Origin: Lachnospiraceae bacterium
GTDB taxonomy: Bacteria; Bacillota; Clostridia; Lachnospirales; Lachnospiraceae
Direction: 5' to 3'
DNA: 64,000 nt
Assembly (NCBI GenBank): GCA_024698715.1
Contig: JAILRA010000100.1
Coordinates: 1-64,000 of the forward strand
Made by a program: the position numbers and the translations under genes. Under the pieces are notes generated by a model. The model was given only the letters and a program-made list of their open reading frames with translations. It did not search any database and was not told where the DNA came from. The first letter of the stretch is position 1; each line of letters begins with the position of its first letter. Below, in pieces: positions 60,355-64,000 of the stretch.

Positions 60355-63215
60355 AGATAAGTGAATTAAGCAAGGAATTAGGTGTTGCGAGCAAGGAATT
60401 GATCGTGCTTGCCAACGAAAACGGTATAGAATGCAAAGCCGCTACCAAAAATCTGTCTGACGATGAAGTTAAAACCGTAAAGGATGCTTTTGCGAAAGCA
60501 AACGGCAAAGGGACAGAAGAAAAGGCTGCGGAAAAAGAAAAACCCGTCTCTGTATCCGAAGTTAAGGAACCTGTAAAGAGCGCGGAAAAAGAAGAAAAGA
60601 AAGAGAAAAAGGCAGAGGTTAAACCTGAGAATAAGCCTGTGGCAAAAGCTGAGCCTAAAAACGACAAGAACAATGAGGTTAAAAAATCTCCGAAGTTTAA
60701 CTTTAAGATCAATCCTCAGTTTGTCAGCGGCAATTCCACATCACAAGCACCCAAAAAGCCCAATCAGAATCAGGGAATGCAGCAGGGAAGAAATACACAG
60801 CAGAGACCTGCTCCGATGCCTACAAGACTTATTAAACCGACTACACCTCCTTCAGGAGCTCCTTCGGTAAATTTTGTTCCCGAACATTCCGTTAAAACCT
60901 CCAAACCGAGCGAGAATGTCAAGGATACAAAGGAAACCGTTGTAAACAAAGAGCCGGAAAAAGTTCAGACAACCGCTTCGGAAGTTAAGGCAAACGTTAA
61001 CGAAAACAATAACAATGCCGTAAGAAAGAATCAGGATTATACCTCTAACACTCAGAACCAGGACAACAGAAACAACAGGAATCAGAGACCGCAGAGAGAT
61101 AATCGCGATTTTAAGAAAAACGACGGTCAGGGATTTAAGAAGAATCCTCAAAACGGTCCTTTTGCTCAAAAAGGCGACAATGCTTCACAGGGAAGATTCC
61201 CTGCAAAGAACAATAATGCCAAGTTCGATCAGGGCAGTTCGGCTGCACCTGCTCCGGGTGATAAGAGAAAAGACGATAAGAGAAGATCTTCTCAGGAAAA
61301 AGATAAAAAGAAAAACAATTACGATGACAGATACGAGGACGGAATGGGCCAGAAGGGCAAGGCATTAAAGCCCGGCGCGTTCATTAAGCCCGAAAAGAAA
61401 GTTGAAAAAGTCGAAGAAGACATCAAGGTTCTTACATTACCCGAAGTACTTACCATAAGAGACCTTGCAGACAAGATGAAACTTCAGCCTTCGACGATCG
61501 TTAAGAAGCTTTTCCTTGCAGGCGAGATTGTTACGGTTAACACGGAGATCTCTTTTGAAAAAGCCGAAGAGATCGCAATGGAATACGATATTCTCTGTGA
61601 AAAGGAAGAGAAGGTAGACGTTATCGAAGAACTTCTTAAGGAAGAAGATGAGAACGAAGACAAGCTCGTTGAGAGACCTCCCGTTATCTGCGTAATGGGA
61701 CATGTTGACCATGGTAAAACATCACTTCTCGATGCCATCAGAAATACTCACGTCATCGATCGTGAAGCAGGCGGTATCACACAGCATATCGGTGCTTATC
61801 AGGTTAAGATCAACGACAAGAACATTACATTCCTCGATACACCCGGTCATGAAGCGTTCACGGCCATGCGTATGAGAGGTGCTACAAGTACCGATATCGC
61901 GGTACTCGTTGTAGCAGCCGATGACGGTGTAATGCCTCAGACTGTAGAAGCCATAAGCCATGCAAAGGCAGCAGGCGTGCCCATCATCGTAGCAGTTAAC
62001 AAAGTAGATAAGATCGGTTATGATTTTGAAGATAAAACAAAGGATATGGTTTCATATCCCCAGATATCACAGCTTATGACCGAACTTGCAACGGATCATG
62101 AACTCAATCCCGAAGTCTGGGGTGGTGATACGATCTACGTTCCCGTTTCCGCAAAGAAAGGACTCGGTATTGACAACCTGCTTGAAAACATCCTTATTTC
62201 CGCGGAAATACTTGAACTTAAGTCCAATCCCAACAGAAAGGCAAGAGGTCTTGTTATCGAAGCCAAACTTGAAAAAGGAAGAGGACCTGTTGCTACCGTT
62301 CTTGTACAGAAAGGTACACTTAAAGTCGGTGATTTCATTTCCGCAGGTGAAGCTCACGGCAAGGTAAGAGCAATGATCAACGACAAGAAGGAAAACGTTA
62401 AGGTTGCTACTCCTTCCACACCCGTTGAGATACTCGGTCTTAACCAGGCTCCTTCGGCAGGTGACGTATTCATAGCTCATGAAAACGATAAGGAAGCTAA
62501 ACACTTCGCAGATACATTCATTGCAGAACACAAGATCAAGAAGATCGAAGACACCAAGAGCAAGATGAGTCTTGACGATGTCTTCACTAAGATCAAAGAG
62601 GATAATTTAAAGAGCCTTAACATTATCGTTAAAGCCGACGTTCAGGGATCGGTTGAAGCGGTAAGACAGAGCCTTGAAAAGATATCCAATGAAGAAGTTG
62701 TCGTTAAGGTCATTCACGGCGGCGTAGGTGCGATCAACGAATCCGACGTTACTCTTGCTTCCGCTTCGGATGCTATCATCATCGGATTTAACGTTCGTAT
62801 CGATAACCAGGCAAAGGATACGGCTGACAGAGAAGGCGTGGATGTACGTCTCTACAGCGTGATCTACAACGCAATCGAAGATGTAGAAGCAGCCATGAAG
62901 GGACTTCTCGAGCCGATATTCGAAGAGAAGGTCATCGGTCACTGCGAAGTAAGACAGATATTCAAGGCAAACGCTATCGGAAACATTGCAGGTTCTTATG
63001 TGCTTGACGGTATCGTTAAGAGAGGATGCAGTGTAAGAATTTCAAGAGAGGGCGAGCAGATCTTCGAAGGAAAACTCGCATCCTTAAAGAGATTCAAGGA
63101 CGATGTCAAGGAAGTTAAATCGGGCTTCGAATGCGGTCTTGTATTTGAAGGCTTTAACGGAATTCAGGAACTTGATATAGTTGAAGCGTATGAAATGGTA
63201 GAGGTACCCAGATAA
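60351..63215 (+). CDS. infB: Translation initiation factor IF-2
   Basis: 954 residues. IF-2 is the GTPase that brings initiator tRNA to the 30S subunit. An IF2-N helical domain (about 1-50) is followed by a very long Lys/Asn/Gln-rich, probably disordered linker (about 55-340), a second IF2-N-like domain (about 360-410), the G domain with GHVDHGKT (450-457), DTPGHE and NKVDK, and the two beta barrels and C-terminal tRNA-binding domain. The linker makes it longer than the Bacillus protein (716). The start overlaps ylxQ. Confidence 0.97.
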   Translation: MKISELSKELGVASKELIVLANENGIECKAATKNLSDDEVKTVKDAFAKANGKGTEEKAAEKEKPVSVSEVKEPVKSAEKEEKKEKKAEVKPENKPVAKAEPKNDKNNEVKKSPKFNFKINPQFVSGNSTSQAPKKPNQNQGMQQGRNTQQRPAPMPTRLIKPTTPPSGAPSVNFVPEHSVKTSKPSENVKDTKETVVNKEPEKVQTTASEVKANVNENNNNAVRKNQDYTSNTQNQDNRNNRNQRPQRDNRDFKKNDGQGFKKNPQNGPFAQKGDNASQGRFPAKNNNAKFDQGSSAAPAPGDKRKDDKRRSSQEKDKKKNNYDDRYEDGMGQKGKALKPGAFIKPEKKVEKVEEDIKVLTLPEVLTIRDLADKMKLQPSTIVKKLFLAGEIVTVNTEISFEKAEEIAMEYDILCEKEEKVDVIEELLKEEDENEDKLVERPPVICVMGHVDHGKTSLLDAIRNTHVIDREAGGITQHIGAYQVKINDKNITFLDTPGHEAFTAMRMRGATSTDIAVLVVAADDGVMPQTVEAISHAKAAGVPIIVAVNKVDKIGYDFEDKTKDMVSYPQISQLMTELATDHELNPEVWGGDTIYVPVSAKKGLGIDNLLENILISAEILELKSNPNRKARGLVIEAKLEKGRGPVATVLVQKGTLKVGDFISAGEAHGKVRAMINDKKENVKVATPSTPVEILGLNQAPSAGDVFIAHENDKEAKHFADTFIAEHKIKKIEDTKSKMSLDDVFTKIKEDNLKSLNIIVKADVQGSVEAVRQSLEKISNEEVVVKVIHGGVGAINESDVTLASASDAIIIGFNVRIDNQAKDTADREGVDVRLYSVIYNAIEDVEAAMKGLLEPIFEEKVIGHCEVRQIFKANAIGNIAGSYVLDGIVKRGCSVRISREGEQIFEGKLASLKRFKDDVKEVKSGFECGLVFEGFNGIQELDIVEAYEMVEVPR

Positions 63216-63628
63216 TGAGAAAAGGAAGTATTAAGAACGTAAGAATCAATTCCGAAGTTCAGAAAGAGCTTTCACAGATCATTGCTTATGAAGTAAAAGA
63301 TCCCAGAATAAATCCTTTTACCAGCGTAATGGATGTTTATGTCGCTCCCGATCTTAAGACATGCAAGGTTTATGTGTCCGTAATGGGAAGCGATGAAGAA
63401 AAAGAAAACACCATGACGGGTTTAAACAGCGCGAAGGGAATGATCAGGTCTCTTCTGGCAAAAAGAATGAATATGCGGAATACACCCGAGATCACATTCA
63501 TTCTTGACGAATCGGTTGAAAAGGGAATTGAAATGATGAAATTCATCGACGAGGTAAATGCTCCTCTTCATGAAAGAGAGAAGAATGAGCAGGCCGATGA
63601 AAATGATTCTTCAAAAGAAGATGAATAA
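63215..63628 (+). CDS. rbfA: Ribosome-binding factor A
   Basis: 137 residues. RbfA binds the 30S subunit near the 5' end of 16S rRNA and assists late maturation. The KH-like domain is marked by RINSEVQKELSQIIAYEVKDPR and the later CKVYVSVMG strand and TPEITFILDESVE. The acidic tail is normal. It overlaps the infB stop by one base (TAATG), so reinitiation is likely. Confidence 0.95.
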   Translation: MRKGSIKNVRINSEVQKELSQIIAYEVKDPRINPFTSVMDVYVAPDLKTCKVYVSVMGSDEEKENTMTGLNSAKGMIRSLLAKRMNMRNTPEITFILDESVEKGIEMMKFIDEVNAPLHEREKNEQADENDSSKEDE

Positions 63629-63700
63629 GTTATTTCAAAAGGTTTCTTTGAACGGCGGATTTTCCGCTGATAAAATCAAATAATAAACATTCAGAGGGTT

Positions 63701-64000
63701 ATGGACATTATTAAAGAATTATCCAACAGTAAAAAAATCGCCGTATCGGGGCATATAAGTCCCGACGGGGATTCTATTGGGTCTTGCATTGCCATGACCC
63801 TTTATTTGCGTAAAGTTTTTCCCGAAAAAGAAATAAAACTTTTCCTTGAAGAGATTCCGGACTGCTTTAAAGGCATAGAAGGAAGCGAAATCGTCGACAG
63901 CACATATGAGGGAATGGAACCGGATGCATATATCCTCATCGACGGCGCATCGGACAGGATGGGAGCGGGAGAAAAACTTTTCAAAAAAGCAGCTTTAAAG
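63701..64000 (+). CDS. nrnA: NrnA-type oligoribonuclease/pAp phosphatase, 3' truncated by the window
   Basis: The first 100 codons of a DHH-family protein. The DHH motif SGHISPDGDSIGS and the second aspartate loop LIDGASDR are visible. In Firmicutes this gene follows rbfA and encodes NrnA, which degrades nanoRNA and dephosphorylates 3'-phosphoadenosine 5'-phosphate. AGAGG lies only three or four bases before the ATG. The end is outside the window, so the DHHA1 part is not seen. Confidence 0.88.
   Translation, partial: MDIIKELSNSKKIAVSGHISPDGDSIGSCIAMTLYLRKVFPEKEIKLFLEEIPDCFKGIEGSEIVDSTYEGMEPDAYILIDGASDRMGAGEKLFKKAALK

Noticed and set aside
60062-60712. Minus-strand open frame of 216 codons opposite ylxQ and infB
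   Set aside because: Ser/Phe-rich composition typical of the antisense of Lys/Glu-rich genes; both plus-strand genes are secure.
1-64000. tRNA, rRNA, CRISPR array, transposase, integrase or phage genes
   Set aside because: None seen on either strand; gene content and base composition are even through the window.

Overview
The window looks like chromosomal DNA of an anaerobic Firmicute of the Lachnospiraceae, most like the Butyrivibrio/Pseudobutyrivibrio group of gut and rumen plant-fibre degraders. Support: moderately low G+C with strong AGGAGG-type ribosome sites, a complete intracellular glucuronoxylan/uronate pathway, an Asp/Asn-rich low-complexity style, several GGDEF proteins, a two-gene SufC/SufB-like Fe-S system, and the Firmicute rimP-nusA-ylxR-ylxQ-infB-rbfA-nrnA order. 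I see no tRNA or rRNA gene, no CRISPR array, no insertion sequence and no prophage. The genus assignment is inference.

Layout. 1-7.0 kb: a MoxR AAA+ ATPase, DUF58 and two-VWA-protein cluster (cell-envelope chaperone type), with the tail of one more gene upstream. 7.0-8.1 kb: prfB without the usual programmed frameshift. 8.1-10.9 kb (minus strand): DUF975 membrane protein, SprA-like metallopeptidase, small membrane protein and a membrane-anchored GH25 lysozyme. 11.1-16.8 kb: pyrE, small membrane protein, M29-type aminopeptidase, a MerR-methyltransferase fusion and rfbB. 17.1-18.7 kb: a GGDEF-EAL membrane protein.

18.7-35.2 kb is the metabolic centrepiece: a locus for acetylated methylglucurono-xylo-oligosaccharides. 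An AguEFG/LplABC-type ABC importer (two permeases and a lipoprotein, no ATPase in the window) should bring in aldouronic acids. GH67 alpha-glucuronidase and a SASA-type esterase trim them in the cytoplasm. UxaC, UxuB, UxuA and a fused KDPG aldolase-KDG kinase take glucuronate to pyruvate and glyceraldehyde-3-phosphate. A FadR-type GntR regulator lies inside the locus, and matching palindromes stand before the GH67 unit and the ABC unit. A DUF624 protein and an unnamed single-pass membrane protein travel with uxaC.

35.2-49.7 kb is mixed housekeeping and envelope: CPBP protease, guanine deaminase, a small alarmone synthetase, a zinc-ribbon/SLH protein, a PAS-GGDEF cyclase, SufC/SufB (SmsCB-like), an anchored trypsin-like protease, PepD, an NhaC antiporter, two small proteins, an acyl-CoA ligase and a DHH phosphoesterase. 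49.9-64 kb is information processing: rho, rpmE, DUF1385, prmC, prfA, a PAS-GGDEF cyclase, an AraC regulator, then rimP-nusA-rnpM-ylxQ-infB-rbfA and the start of nrnA. Intrinsic terminators separate most units.
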